Positions 20,389-29,627 of a DNA stretch of 64,000 nt are shown piece by piece. A program made the position numbers and the translations under genes. The DNA is taken from positions 1 through 64,000 of the forward strand of contig DASZKW010000096.1 in the NCBI GenBank assembly GCA_035552775.1. Direction: 5' to 3'. Every line of letters begins with the position of its first letter. The first letter of the stretch is position 1. This DNA is from DASZKW01 sp035552775 (GTDB lineage Bacteria > Actinomycetota > Acidimicrobiia > Acidimicrobiales > Palsa-688). Below the pieces are notes generated by a model, which did not search any database, was not told the origin of the DNA, and was given only the letters and a program-made list of their open reading frames with translations.

Positions 20389-21948
20389 GTGACACAGCTG
20401 CTGACCGACCAGCTCAGGCTCATGGCGGAGCATTTTGGGGACGAGGCCGGTTTCGCTGATCTGGGACAAGAAACGTCCTTGAGCTTCGCCGTGTGGGACG
20501 CCCGGTCGAGCGCGCTCTCCCGGGGTCTGGCCGCCGCCGGAGTCGCGAGCGGAGACCGTGTCGCCATCCACCTCAGCGTCGCCTCCCCGCTCGACTGGGT
20601 CGTCGCCTACGCGGCCATCCACAAGGCGGGCGCAGTCGCCGTGCCGGTCAACACCCGGTGGGTGACGGCGGAGCTGGCCGAGATCCTGGCCCACGCCGAG
20701 GTGTCGGCGGCGTTCACCGATGACGACGGTTGGGACATCTTGAGCGGGACCCTTTCGCGGGTCGGCACCCTCCGGTTGATCGTGGTGAGGGATCGGCGCG
20801 CCGAGCGCCGAGCGCCCGCCGGTGTCGACGTGAGGGGCTGGGACGACCTGGTATCCAACGACGGCAGCCCTTTCCAAAACCCCGTCGACGACGACGCCAT
20901 GGCCGACATCGTCTACACGTCGGGTACGACGGGGCGACCCAAGGGCGTGGTGGTGCGCCACCGCAACGCGTCGCTCATCCCGAACGGGTTGCCGGTGTGG
21001 ACCGGTTCGGGGTGGATCTTCTCGTCGCCCCTGTTCACCTTCGCCGGGATCACCGCCATCTACAACCCCATGAAACTCGGGCTTCGTGCCCTGTACCTGC
21101 CCCGCTTCGACACCGCGGCGTGGATCGCCGCGGTAGAGCGGGAACGCCCATCCATGGCGTTCTTGGTGCCGGCCATGGCCGAGCTCCTCCTCGCCGACCC
21201 CCGTTTCGAGGCCGCCGACCTGTCGAGCGTCGGCCTGTGCGCGGTGGGGGGCGCGCCGCTCGCCCCGCGCACCCAGCGGCGCCTCCAGGCAGCCATGCCC
21301 GCGGCGTCTGTCTCAAACGGCTACGGCATGACCGAAGCCGGTCCCGCCTACACCGTCTTACCCAAGGAAGAAGCCGAGCGGCGGGTGGGATCGGTGGGGA
21401 AAGCCATACCCCCCGCCGAGTTCGTCGTCGTGGGGGAAGACGGATCGCGCCTGCCCCCCGGCGCCGTCGGCGAGCTCGTCATCAACAACCCGGGCCGTCA
21501 ACGCGAGTACTACCGCGACCCCGCGGCGACAGCCCGCACGTGGCACGGCGACGGACTGCACACCGGCGACCTGGCGCGCCTCGACGACGACGGCTACCTG
21601 TACATCGTCGGGCGCCTCAAGGATCTCATTATCAGGGGCGGCAACAACATCTATGCCGGCGACGTCGAAGCCGTACTTTACGAGCACCCGGCGGTCGTCG
21701 AAGCGGCCGTGGCCGGCGTTGCCCACGAGGTGCTCGGCGAGGATGTCGCCGCCTGGGTGGTGCTGCGACCGGAGACGGCGGTGACACCCGAGGAACTGAT
21801 GGCCTGGGCGTCGGAGCGCCTGGCGGACTACAAGGTGCCCCGGAGGATCACCCTCGTCACGTCGCTGCCGCGCAACGCCACCGGCAAGGTTGTCAAAGAC
21901 GCCCTCACACAGTCTCAACCTCAACCTCCACCTCCACTCGATGGTTAG
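20389..21948 (+). CDS. Acyl-CoA synthetase, class I adenylate-forming enzyme
   Basis: It activates a carboxylic acid to acyl-AMP and then acyl-CoA. The 519-residue sequence has the AMP-binding signature YTSGTTGRPKGVV (residues ~178-190), the A5 motif NGYGMTEAGPAY and the hinge motif GRLKDLIIRGGNNIY. The catalytic C-terminal lysine is in NATGKVVKD. The GTG at 20389 gives a normal N-terminus; the longer open frame runs through the opposite-strand phosphatase gene. Long-chain fatty acid is the usual substrate of this type, but an aromatic or other acid is equally possible. Its stop overlaps the convergent aldolase gene by 4 bp. Confidence 0.9.
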   Translation: MTQLLTDQLRLMAEHFGDEAGFADLGQETSLSFAVWDARSSALSRGLAAAGVASGDRVAIHLSVASPLDWVVAYAAIHKAGAVAVPVNTRWVTAELAEILAHAEVSAAFTDDDGWDILSGTLSRVGTLRLIVVRDRRAERRAPAGVDVRGWDDLVSNDGSPFQNPVDDDAMADIVYTSGTTGRPKGVVVRHRNASLIPNGLPVWTGSGWIFSSPLFTFAGITAIYNPMKLGLRALYLPRFDTAAWIAAVERERPSMAFLVPAMAELLLADPRFEAADLSSVGLCAVGGAPLAPRTQRRLQAAMPAASVSNGYGMTEAGPAYTVLPKEEAERRVGSVGKAIPPAEFVVVGEDGSRLPPGAVGELVINNPGRQREYYRDPAATARTWHGDGLHTGDLARLDDDGYLYIVGRLKDLIIRGGNNIYAGDVEAVLYEHPAVVEAAVAGVAHEVLGEDVAAWVVLRPETAVTPEELMAWASERLADYKVPRRITLVTSLPRNATGKVVKDALTQSQPQPPPPLDG

Positions 21949-22598
21949 GGTAACTGGCGCATGAGCTGGTACACCCCGGCGAGATTGGCGTTGACATCGT
22001 CGGGGATGGGGACGGGCCCTCCGAGGGCCCGGGCACCCCACACGATCTGGGCGCTGCGCTCCACGAGGGCGATGATGTGCAGCACCCTCGCGGGGCTCGG
22101 GCCAACCGCCACCATCCCGTGGTTGGCGAGCAGGGCGGCGCCGCGGCCCGCGAGCGCCTCCACCGCCCGCTCACCGACCTCGGCGCTCCCCGACGCCGCG
22201 TACCCCGCGCAGCGCACGTCGCCGCCGACGTAGGTGGTGAACTCGTCGATGCACGCCGGCACCGGCTGGTGGCTGACCGCGAACATCGTGGCCCATACCG
22301 GGTGCGAGTGGATGACCGAGGCGATGTCGTCGAACGCCCGGTAGCAAGCTAGATGGAGGTGGAGCTCCGAAGTGGGGGAGCGCCCGTCTCGCGCCGAGAC
22401 CACGGCGCCGTCAGGGTCGACCACCACCAGATCTGCGAGGCCCATGGTCTCGTAGTCGATTGACGACGGCGTGACCACCACCGTGCCGTCGTGGCGGCGG
22501 GCGGAGATGTTGCCGGCCGTGCCCTCCACCAGGCCGCGTCGCAGCATGTCCTTCGCCGCGGCCAACACCGCGTTCTCGGCGTCGTCGACGTAGGTCAC
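21945..22598 (-). CDS. Class II aldolase/adducin family protein
   Basis: This 217-residue protein is of the FucA/AraD type, zinc-dependent aldolases or epimerases of sugar phosphates. Zinc ligands are visible in VIHSHPVWAT and in LLANHGMVAVG, and the phosphate-binding motif is GTAGNISAR. I use GTG 22598 because it overlaps the stop of the upstream dehydrogenase as GTGA; an in-frame start at 22649 would give a 55-bp overlap. With the kinase and dehydrogenase next door it probably cleaves or isomerises a phosphorylated sugar or sugar acid. Confidence 0.87.
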   Translation of the reverse strand: MTYVDDAENAVLAAAKDMLRRGLVEGTAGNISARRHDGTVVVTPSSIDYETMGLADLVVVDPDGAVVSARDGRSPTSELHLHLACYRAFDDIASVIHSHPVWATMFAVSHQPVPACIDEFTTYVGGDVRCAGYAASGSAEVGERAVEALAGRGAALLANHGMVAVGPSPARVLHIIALVERSAQIVWGARALGGPVPIPDDVNANLAGVYQLMRQLP

Positions 22599-23632
22599 CG
22601 CGTTCGCCGCCCACGGGTGGATTTCGCCAGCACCTCGGGGTTGGCGCAATAGCGGGGAGGCTCACCGCAGATGAGGCGTTCCACGTCGCCGGCCACCATC
22701 TCCGCCCCTCTCCTCTCGGTGTCGTAGGTCGCACCCCCGATGTGGGGGGTGAACACCACCTCTGGCATGGAGAGGAGTCGATGGCCCTCGGGAAGCACCT
22801 CGCCCTCCACGTGGTCGATCCCGGCGCCGGCCAGTTTCCCGACGGCGAGGGCGTCGACGAGGGCGTCGGTGTCCACCAGCGCGCCCCGAGCGGTGTTGAT
22901 CAAGATTGCGCCGTCGCGCATGGCTGCCAGCGCCTTGGCGTCGACGAGTGAGCGGGTGGACTCGTCGAGCTGGGCGTGCACGGACACCACGTCGGATACA
23001 GCCAGCAGGTCGTCGAAGCCGTGGTGGGCTTCGGGGTTGGCGGGGTCACAGGCGATGACGTTCATTCCCAGGCCGACGAGGCGCCATTTCACCGCTCGCC
23101 CCACCGCTCCCAGGCCTACCAGCCCGGCGGTACGGCCGGCGATCTCCCAAGTCCGGTGGCGCTGGTAGGGGATGGTCCCGTCCGCGAACACCCTCCCGGC
23201 GCGTACCTCGCCGTCGGCGACGACCACGCGGCGCGCCACGGCGAAGAGCAGGGCGACGGTGAGCTCCGCGACAGCGTCGGCGTTGCGCCCGGGGGTGTGG
23301 AGCACGGGCACGCCCGCCTCGGTGGCGGCGGCCAGGTCGACGTTGGTGGGGTTGCCCCGCGTCGCCGCCACGGCGAGGAGCGGTAGGTCGAACACGGGAC
23401 CGGCGACAAGATCGCTCTCGACGACGAGGATGTCGGCACCTTCGCCCGAGGCCCGTTCCGCCAGCCCGGCGGCGTCGTAGATCCGCAGCGGCACCTGGTC
23501 GATCCACGGTTCGTGGACCACGGTGGCCAGGCTTTGGAGCTTGGCCAGGCCCGGGCCGCGGAGGGGGGCGGTGACGAACGCTCGATGCTCCGGTCGGGGA
23601 GGCACCTGTGATAGGGCGGGCACGGCGGCCAT
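22595..23632 (-). CDS. D-isomer specific 2-hydroxyacid dehydrogenase
   Basis: This 345-residue NAD-dependent dehydrogenase is of the phosphoglycerate dehydrogenase superfamily. The Rossmann motif is GLVGLGAVGRAVKW, the catalytic Arg is in INTARGALVDTDAL and the catalytic His in TPHIGGATYDTERR. The first gene of a two-gene transcript, it is followed by the aldolase (4-bp overlap). It is divergent from the sugar kinase with an 11-bp gap, so a shared control region must overlap coding sequence. The substrate is probably a sugar-derived 2-hydroxy acid. Confidence 0.88.
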   Translation of the reverse strand: MAAVPALSQVPPRPEHRAFVTAPLRGPGLAKLQSLATVVHEPWIDQVPLRIYDAAGLAERASGEGADILVVESDLVAGPVFDLPLLAVAATRGNPTNVDLAAATEAGVPVLHTPGRNADAVAELTVALLFAVARRVVVADGEVRAGRVFADGTIPYQRHRTWEIAGRTAGLVGLGAVGRAVKWRLVGLGMNVIACDPANPEAHHGFDDLLAVSDVVSVHAQLDESTRSLVDAKALAAMRDGAILINTARGALVDTDALVDALAVGKLAGAGIDHVEGEVLPEGHRLLSMPEVVFTPHIGGATYDTERRGAEMVAGDVERLICGEPPRYCANPEVLAKSTRGRRTR

Positions 23633-23643
23633 ACTGGCCGAGC

Positions 23644-25086
23644 GTGACCCCGCCGCGGCAAGCCAAACCCAAAGCCCTTCGGCAGGCGATCACCGTGGGC
23701 ATCGACATCGGCACCACCTCGGTGAAGGCGGTGGCCGCGGACGTCGATGGCCGGGTCGTTTCCAGGCTCCGCCTTCCCCACCGCCTCGTGGTGCCGTCAC
23801 CGTCGCGCCTCGAACACGACGCCGTGCAGGCTTGGTGGGACGGCCCTCGGGCCGCGTGGGACGCTCTCGCCACCACCGAGGTGGCCGCCGTTGCCGTGTC
23901 GGCCATGGTCCCCGCCCTTTGCGCCGTCGGCCCCGACGGGCGTCCTCTTGGTGCCGGTGTGCTCTACGGCGACGAGCGGGGGCGCCCGGACGGGATCGTC
24001 GAGCGGGGGGCGCCGACCGCCACCCACGAGACGGCCGAACTGCTGCGCTGGTGGGCGGGCGAGTTACCCGGCGCGTCGGGATATTGGCCTGCCCAGGCCG
24101 TCGCCAACCGGGCGCTCGGAGGCGACGCGGCGATCGACTACGGCTCCGCGTACTCCTCAGGTGTCCTCTTCGACGGCACCGGATGGGATCTGCGCTACTG
24201 CGGTGACTGCGGGGTGAAACCCGACCAGCTCCCCGCGGTCGTGATGTTCGGCGACCCGGTCGGCGAGATCAGGAGCGGACCCGCCCGGGGCGCGGTGATC
24301 GGCGCCGGTGGGGCCGACGCCTGGTGCGAGCAGCTCGTGGCCGGCGTTGAGGGGGTGGGGGACGTCCTGGTGGTGTGTGGGTCGACCCTGGTGGTGTGGA
24401 CGGTGACCGACGGCTGGCCGAGCGTCGACGGGCTGTGGACGCTGCCCCACACCGTGGCCGGACGGGCCCTGCTCGGCGGGGCGAGCAACGCCGGCGGGCT
24501 GTTCCTCGACTGGGTGGACCGTGTCGTCGCCCCCGCTTCGACCGAGGTTCGCGACCCGGGGGGCGTGCCCGTGTGGTGGCCGTTCATCCGCGGCGAGCGC
24601 GCCCCCCTGTTCGATCCCGAGCGGCGCGCTGGGCTCGCGGGAGCCGACCTGACTCATGGACCGGCCGAGCTGCGGCGGGCCGCCTTCGAGGCGTCGGCTT
24701 TCGCGGCACGCAACCTCATGGAGCGCGCCGGTACCGCCGGCGCCCGGACCACCAGTGCCTATCGGCCCGGCGATCAGGCAGTCAGCACCGCACCCCGGAC
24801 AGCGGGCGCCTCCCCGGCGAGGATCGTCGCCGCGGGCGGGGGCACCCGGGCTCGGGGCTGGATGCAGGCCTTGGCCGACGTGACAGGCGTGGCCGTGCAC
24901 CCCTTGGCCATACCCGAGAGCGCCGCACTAGGCGCCGCCTACCTCGCACGGATGGCCGCGGGGCTAGAAGCGTCGGTCGAAGGGGCCGCACGCTGGGGCG
25001 CCTTGGGCGCACCCATAGAACCCGACCCCGCGTGGGTGGGCCCGGTGGCGGAGCGGTATGGGCGGTACCTACAACCCACCCGGTAG
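23644..25086 (+). CDS. FGGY family carbohydrate kinase
   Basis: This ATP-dependent sugar kinase has 480 residues. The phosphate-1 motif GIDIGTTSVKAVAAD lies near the N-terminus, the FGGY-family DAVQAWWDG segment near residues 60-68, and the C-terminal adenosine motif AAGGGTRARGWMQ near residue 400. GTG 23644 places the start 11 bp from the divergent dehydrogenase. The family includes xylulokinase, ribulokinase, fuculokinase and erythritol kinase; residues alone do not let me choose. The neighbouring dehydrogenase and aldolase suggest one catabolic pathway. Confidence 0.9.
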   Translation: MTPPRQAKPKALRQAITVGIDIGTTSVKAVAADVDGRVVSRLRLPHRLVVPSPSRLEHDAVQAWWDGPRAAWDALATTEVAAVAVSAMVPALCAVGPDGRPLGAGVLYGDERGRPDGIVERGAPTATHETAELLRWWAGELPGASGYWPAQAVANRALGGDAAIDYGSAYSSGVLFDGTGWDLRYCGDCGVKPDQLPAVVMFGDPVGEIRSGPARGAVIGAGGADAWCEQLVAGVEGVGDVLVVCGSTLVVWTVTDGWPSVDGLWTLPHTVAGRALLGGASNAGGLFLDWVDRVVAPASTEVRDPGGVPVWWPFIRGERAPLFDPERRAGLAGADLTHGPAELRRAAFEASAFAARNLMERAGTAGARTTSAYRPGDQAVSTAPRTAGASPARIVAAGGGTRARGWMQALADVTGVAVHPLAIPESAALGAAYLARMAAGLEASVEGAARWGALGAPIEPDPAWVGPVAERYGRYLQPTR

Positions 25087-25122
25087 CACGTCGTCACCTA
25101 GCGAGCCTGGTTGCGCTCGGGA

Positions 25123-25365
25123 TCAGCCGTCGGGTGCATGCGAGGTGGGGGCGTCGGGTGGATGCATCGTCGGGGGAACCGGGTCGACCTGGGCGGCGCT
25201 CTCGATGGTGTCGGCCAGCTCGGACTGGAGGTCGGCGATCTCGGGCTCGATCGCTTCGGCGTCGTCCACACGGCCCTGCACGCGCGCTCGCTCACGTTGC
25301 TCGACCAGTTCTTCAAGCTGGAGCTCCACGCCCACGGCATGATCCGCGTCTCGCGGGGTGATCAT
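25123..25365 (-). CDS. Small hypothetical coiled-coil protein
   Basis: This 80-residue protein has one predicted amphipathic coiled coil (GVELQLEELVEQRERARVQG and onward through residue ~55), then a Pro/Asp/His tail. The strongly heptad-like pattern favours this strand over overlapping plus-strand frames, but no Shine-Dalgarno is obvious. It lies between the sugar kinase and the GNAT gene. Function unknown. Confidence 0.5.
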   Translation of the reverse strand: MITPRDADHAVGVELQLEELVEQRERARVQGRVDDAEAIEPEIADLQSELADTIESAAQVDPVPPTMHPPDAPTSHAPDG

Positions 25366-25484
25366 GGCTTTTCCACTACCCCAACGGCTGGCTGCTCATA
25401 CCGTCGGGCGGCCTCAGGGTGCCAGGCCGGCGGCCGCATTTCGCCTACATCCTCTGTTGGCGCAAATGTCTGTGTCGCGTCGCG

Positions 25485-26531
25485 TCACAGCGCTCTGGTG
25501 AAGTGCATCTCGACGCTCGAACTCAGGTCGCCCAGCTCGCGGCTGGCACCCGTCGCTTTGTAACCACGAGCCCCGTAGAGGCCGTGGGCGTGGACGAAAC
25601 GGCTGTCGCTCCACAGCTCGATGCCCGTTGCCCCCCGGCGGCGTGCCTCCGTCTCCGCCACGCCCATGAGGTGGGTGGCGAGGCCACGCCGGCGCCAGCG
25701 GCGGCCCACATAGAGCTTCTGCAGTTCGGCTGTCCGGGCCGCCGGGGGGCCCAGCGCCACCGACGCGATCACTTCGTCGCCGGGCCCCTCGGCCACCCAG
25801 ATGGCGCCCCCGTTGCCCGCGAGGGCCGTGGCGGGGGCCAGCAGGTCCGCGCACTCCCCGTGGGGGTCCATCACACAGCCCGGATACTCGGACCAGCAGG
25901 CGGCGACGAGCGCCACCAGATCCCAGCCGTCGTCGTCGGTGGCGGGGCGGACCGACCACGGCGGGCCGTCCAATCGCAGGCCCATGAGGATCGAGTCCCA
26001 TACCTCACCGCTGCGTCGTCGGTAATGGCGGCGTTTGCGCCCCTCCTCGACGAAACCCATCCGGCGGTACAGCGCCAGCGCAGCGTCGTTGCCCGGCCAC
26101 AGCTCCAGAGCGATCTTGAGGGCACCGGCGTCCCTCGCCCAGTCGACTCCCTGGGCGAGGAGGGCGCTGCCGATCCCCACCCCCCTCCACGGGGGGAGTA
26201 GGGCCATGCCCAGCTCGGCGGTGCCGTAGGGAGCGATGCCGAGCACGAGGTGGCCGACCACGTTCGCGTCGACGTCGGCCACGAGCCAAAGGTCGTCGGG
26301 GCCAACCAGGCGCTCCGCCACGGCCGCGGCGCGCGCCACCCGGTCAAAGGGCACTTCGGTACCTATCCAGCGGCCCTCGGCGCCGACGTCCCACAGGACC
26401 GACACGATCCCGTCGACGTCAGCGGAAGTGGCCCGCCGGATCGCGACACCAGCGGGAGCCGGGACGCTCAAGAGGCAACGACCATCGACGCGGGGAGGTT
26501 CATCGCCGGCACCATACCGGCGTGACCGCAC
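25485..26531 (-). CDS. Tandem GNAT acetyltransferase
   Basis: This 348-residue protein has two GNAT N-acetyltransferase domains. The first (residues ~28-178) carries the acetyl-CoA loop PPWRGVGIGSALLAQG. The second (~188-345) carries RRWRRRGLATHLMG. The N-terminal domain also shows the late NDAALALYRRMGF motif. Tandem GNATs include mycothiol synthase MshD, but the acceptor site residues are not distinctive here and the mshC gene is 2 kb away on the other strand. The substrate stays open. The start is GTG 26531; a shorter start is possible. Confidence 0.82.
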   Translation of the reverse strand: MRSRRYGAGDEPPRVDGRCLLSVPAPAGVAIRRATSADVDGIVSVLWDVGAEGRWIGTEVPFDRVARAAAVAERLVGPDDLWLVADVDANVVGHLVLGIAPYGTAELGMALLPPWRGVGIGSALLAQGVDWARDAGALKIALELWPGNDAALALYRRMGFVEEGRKRRHYRRRSGEVWDSILMGLRLDGPPWSVRPATDDDGWDLVALVAACWSEYPGCVMDPHGECADLLAPATALAGNGGAIWVAEGPGDEVIASVALGPPAARTAELQKLYVGRRWRRRGLATHLMGVAETEARRRGATGIELWSDSRFVHAHGLYGARGYKATGASRELGDLSSSVEMHFTRAL

Positions 26532-26617
26532 GGCCGGCGCCGGCAGCGCGGGACCGCTAGCAAATCGGCGCGACTAGGTTCACAACCCGTGCCCGAACCG
26601 GATGAAGCGACCGCGTA

Positions 26618-27205
26618 GTGCGAGTCTTGATGGTCGCCCCCCCAGGCGCGGGCAAAGGCACCCAGGCGAAGCGCCTTTCGGCCCGGTTCGGGATCGAGCA
26701 CATCGCCACCGGAGAGCTGCTACGAGCGGAGGTGGCGGCCGACACCGAGATCGGCCGCCAGGCACGGGCGTTCCTGGACCGGGGCGACCTCGTCCCCGAC
26801 GACGTGGTCCTCGCCATGGTGATGCCCCGGGTGCTGGCCGCCGCCAACGCCGGCGGCTACGTCTTGGATGGCTTTCCCCGAACCGTCGCACAGGCCGAGG
26901 AGGCCCACGCCCAGGCGGTCGCCGAGGACGTCGCCCTACAGGCGGTGATCGCCCTGCAGGTGAGCGACGCCGAGCTGTACCGCCGGGTGGCGGCGAGAGC
27001 CCGCGCCGAGGGGCGTTCCGACGACGACGACTCCACGACCGCCCACCGCTTCGAGGTCTACGAATCCCAGACGCGCCCCCTCCTCGACTACTACGCGGCT
27101 CGGGGAATCCTGCGTCCCGTCGACGGCGAGCAAGGCGTGGACCAGGTGAGCGCAGCGGTGCTCGAAGCGCTCGCCGATCTGGTTGGCAGGGTGGAGTCGG
27201 TCTAG
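26618..27205 (+). CDS. Adenylate kinase-like nucleoside monophosphate kinase
   Basis: It interconverts ATP + AMP and 2 ADP or acts on a related nucleotide. The 195-residue sequence has the P-loop APPGAGKGTQ (residues ~8-17), the AMP-binding region TGELLRAEV, the GFPRT motif near residue 88, and a short LID without zinc cysteines. The start is GTG 26618 with adequate upstream purines. It is shorter than E. coli Adk (214) because of the short LID. The usual adk next to secY is outside this window, so this could be a paralogue. Confidence 0.87.
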   Translation: MRVLMVAPPGAGKGTQAKRLSARFGIEHIATGELLRAEVAADTEIGRQARAFLDRGDLVPDDVVLAMVMPRVLAAANAGGYVLDGFPRTVAQAEEAHAQAVAEDVALQAVIALQVSDAELYRRVAARARAEGRSDDDDSTTAHRFEVYESQTRPLLDYYAARGILRPVDGEQGVDQVSAAVLEALADLVGRVESV

Positions 27206-27777
27206 GGCCCGGTCGGGATCCCCCCGGGGTCACCGGCCGCAGCCATGACGGCGGCCAGCTCGTCCCAGGTGTAGGCCCGTCCCCCCGCCCTTACCTGGCC
27301 CCCCTCGACGAGGACGAAGGTGGATGCCGCGCTCACGCCGTATGCCTCCCAGGTGTCGCTCGACATCACAACGGGGAGCCCAGCGGGAGCGACTCGGCGC
27401 ACCGCCTCGGGACGCTCCGTGGATGGGCTCGGTGTGACCACCGCCACCGAGGGACCAAGGAGCGCCCTCCGGGCGCTCCCGAGCGCGCTCCACCACATCG
27501 CGCACTCGCGGCAGCCCTCTGTCAGGAACGCCAGCAGCACTGGGTCCGCTCCTGGCCCCACCGCTACGGTGACCGGCGCCCCCCTGGGGTCGACGCCGGC
27601 GACCGCCGGCGCCGGGGCGCCGACGCAGCGAAGAGGTTGGGGCGCCGGCCCGGTGTTCGAAGCGGGCGCACGCCCGGGCACGGCAGCGGTTCGCCGGGTC
27701 TGGGTGCGCAGCAGGCCGAACACCAAGACGCCGAGCAAGGCGATGGCAACGGCCTCGATCACCACCAGGGCTCCCAC
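27202..27777 (-). CDS. Membrane-anchored thioredoxin-like protein
   Basis: This 191-residue protein starts at GTG 27777, has a single N-terminal TM helix (LVVIEAVAIALLGVLVFGLL) and then a thioredoxin-fold domain. The domain carries a CxxC motif in EGCRECAMWW (Cys-Arg-Glu-Cys). The composition resembles MauD/TlpA-type extracytoplasmic redox proteins that handle disulfides outside the membrane. It is convergent with the adenylate kinase, overlapping by 4 bp. Its redox partner is unknown. Confidence 0.75.
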   Translation of the reverse strand: MGALVVIEAVAIALLGVLVFGLLRTQTRRTAAVPGRAPASNTGPAPQPLRCVGAPAPAVAGVDPRGAPVTVAVGPGADPVLLAFLTEGCRECAMWWSALGSARRALLGPSVAVVTPSPSTERPEAVRRVAPAGLPVVMSSDTWEAYGVSAASTFVLVEGGQVRAGGRAYTWDELAAVMAAAGDPGGIPTGP

Positions 27778-27843
27778 GGGTCGACGGTAGCTCCGCCGGC
27801 CGCCGGGTCGACTGGCGGTCGTGCCGCGTGCAAGTCTGCCACG

Positions 27844-28506
27844 GTGAGGATCGGAGTTTTCGGCGCTACGGGCCCGGCGGGTCAGGCCGTCGCCGTGCAG
27901 TTCGCAGCCATCGGCACCGAGGTCGTCGTCGGGTCGCGTTCGCTGGAACGCGCTGAAGCCACCGTGTCTTCGCTCACACAGCGCTGGGCCGGGCGGGAGC
28001 TGGCCCTGGTGGCCGGTGACAACGCCGCAGCCGCCGGCGCCGACGTCGTGGTCCTGGCCACGCCTTGGGAAGGTGCGCTGGCCACCGTGACCGACCATGC
28101 TGGCGCGCTGGAAGGCAAGATCTTGATTTCCATGGTCAACATCCTCACCAGATGGGGAGGCCACATGGTCCCCCTGGTCCCCCCGAGCGGCTCCGTCTCC
28201 CAGGCCGTCGCGGCAGCGGTTCCCGGTACCAGTGTGGCCGGTGCCTTTCACCACCTGCCCGCCGTGCCTTGGGCGGACCTCGATCACCCGCTCGAAGCCG
28301 ACGTCCTCGTGTGCGCAGATCAGCGACCCACCGCCCGCCAGGTCGTCGACCTCGTGGACGGACTGCCCGGGCTCCGGGGCATCGACGCCGGTGGCCTCGG
28401 AAGCGCCATGGCCATCGAGGCGATCACCGCCACCCTGTTGGAGGTCAACCGTCGCTACAAGACGCACGCAGCCCTGCGCCTCACCGGCCTCGACGGCCGC
28501 CCATGA
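27844..28506 (+). CDS. npdG: F420-dependent NADP reductase
   Basis: It transfers hydride between reduced F420 and NADP+. The 220-residue protein starts with the dinucleotide motif GVFGATGPAGQAVA and VVVGSRSLERA, in which the Ser-Arg pair binds the NADPH 2'-phosphate in this family. Typical later segments are VVVLATPWEGAL and AGAFHHLPAV. GTG 27844 gives a complete Rossmann start. It is followed by mshC with a 4-bp ATGA overlap. It implies that the organism makes coenzyme F420. Confidence 0.88.
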   Translation: MRIGVFGATGPAGQAVAVQFAAIGTEVVVGSRSLERAEATVSSLTQRWAGRELALVAGDNAAAAGADVVVLATPWEGALATVTDHAGALEGKILISMVNILTRWGGHMVPLVPPSGSVSQAVAAAVPGTSVAGAFHHLPAVPWADLDHPLEADVLVCADQRPTARQVVDLVDGLPGLRGIDAGGLGSAMAIEAITATLLEVNRRYKTHAALRLTGLDGRP

Positions 28507-29627
28507 CGGCGGGGCCCATGCGGCTGTACGACACCGCCCGCCGGGCGGTGGTGGCCTTTTCACCGGGACCGACGGTGACCATGTACACGTGTGGGATAAC
28601 GCCCTACGACTCCGCCCATCTCGGGCACGCGGCGACGTACCTGACATATGACGTGTTGCAGCGGCGTCTGCGCGATCGGGGCCACCGCACCCAGTGTGTC
28701 CGAAACGTCACCGACGTCGACGACGATATCTTGCGCAAGGCCCGCACCCTCGGCGTGCACTACCTGGACCTGGCCGCCGAGGAGATGGCCCGCTTCGACG
28801 AGGACATGCGGGCCCTCAACCTGCTCCCCGCGTTTTGTGAACCCCGCGCCACGTCTGCCATCCCGGACATACTCGGCTTCATCGGCATGGTCCTCGAGTC
28901 GGGACACGCCTACCAGGCGGGCGGCGGCGTCTATTTCGACGTTTCGTCTTTCCCCGGCTTTGGTCGGGTGAGCAACCTGGACCGGGCCACGATGCTCGAG
29001 CTGGCCGCCGAGCGCGGCGGCAACCCCGACGATCCCCATAAGCGCGAACCCCTCGACTTCGTCCTCTGGCAACCGTCGGCGCCAGACGAGCCGGCCTGGG
29101 AGTCGCTGTGGGGTCCGGGGCGCCCGGGATGGCACATCGAGTGCTCGGCCCTCGCCATGCGCGAGCTCGGGGAGACCATCGACTTGCACGGTGGAGGCGA
29201 CGACCTGATCTTTCCCCACCACGAGTGCGAGGCAGCCCAGTCCGAAGCGGCCACCGGCGTGCCGTTCGTCCGCCACTGGATGCACGTCGGGATGGTGCGC
29301 CTCGGTGGCACCAAGATGTCCAAGTCCCTCGGCAACCTCGTCTTCGTCCACGATCTGCTGAAGGAGTGGGATGCCCAGTCGATCCGCCTGGCGGTGATCG
29401 GCCATCACTACCGCGACAGCTGGGAGTGGACCGACGCGGCGATGGCCGCGGCCGCCCAACGCCTGAGCCGTTGGCGCGCCGCCGGACCTGGGGACGGCGC
29501 CGTGGAGGAGGTGCGCCGCGCCCTCGACGACGACCTGGACACAGTGGCGGCGATTGCGGCCATCGACCGTGCCGTCACCGCAGGCCGGGGAGTGTCGGTC
29601 GCCGCTGCCCTCCTGGGTGTGAAGTGA
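28503..29627 (+). CDS. mshC: Cysteine:glucosaminyl-inositol ligase MshC
   Basis: MshC makes Cys-GlcN-Ins, the penultimate intermediate of mycothiol, using cysteinyl-AMP chemistry. The 374-residue protein is CysRS-like but has the MshC signature CGITPYDSAHLGHA instead of CGPTVYD of CysRS. The KMSKS motif is exact (GGTKMSKSLGN), and zinc-site Cys/His residues are in WHIECSALAM and FPHHECEAA. It is short for CysRS because the anticodon-binding domain is missing. ATG 28503 overlaps the npdG stop. A compact CysS paralogue is the alternative. Confidence 0.85.
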   Translation: MTAGPMRLYDTARRAVVAFSPGPTVTMYTCGITPYDSAHLGHAATYLTYDVLQRRLRDRGHRTQCVRNVTDVDDDILRKARTLGVHYLDLAAEEMARFDEDMRALNLLPAFCEPRATSAIPDILGFIGMVLESGHAYQAGGGVYFDVSSFPGFGRVSNLDRATMLELAAERGGNPDDPHKREPLDFVLWQPSAPDEPAWESLWGPGRPGWHIECSALAMRELGETIDLHGGGDDLIFPHHECEAAQSEAATGVPFVRHWMHVGMVRLGGTKMSKSLGNLVFVHDLLKEWDAQSIRLAVIGHHYRDSWEWTDAAMAAAAQRLSRWRAAGPGDGAVEEVRRALDDDLDTVAAIAAIDRAVTAGRGVSVAAALLGVK

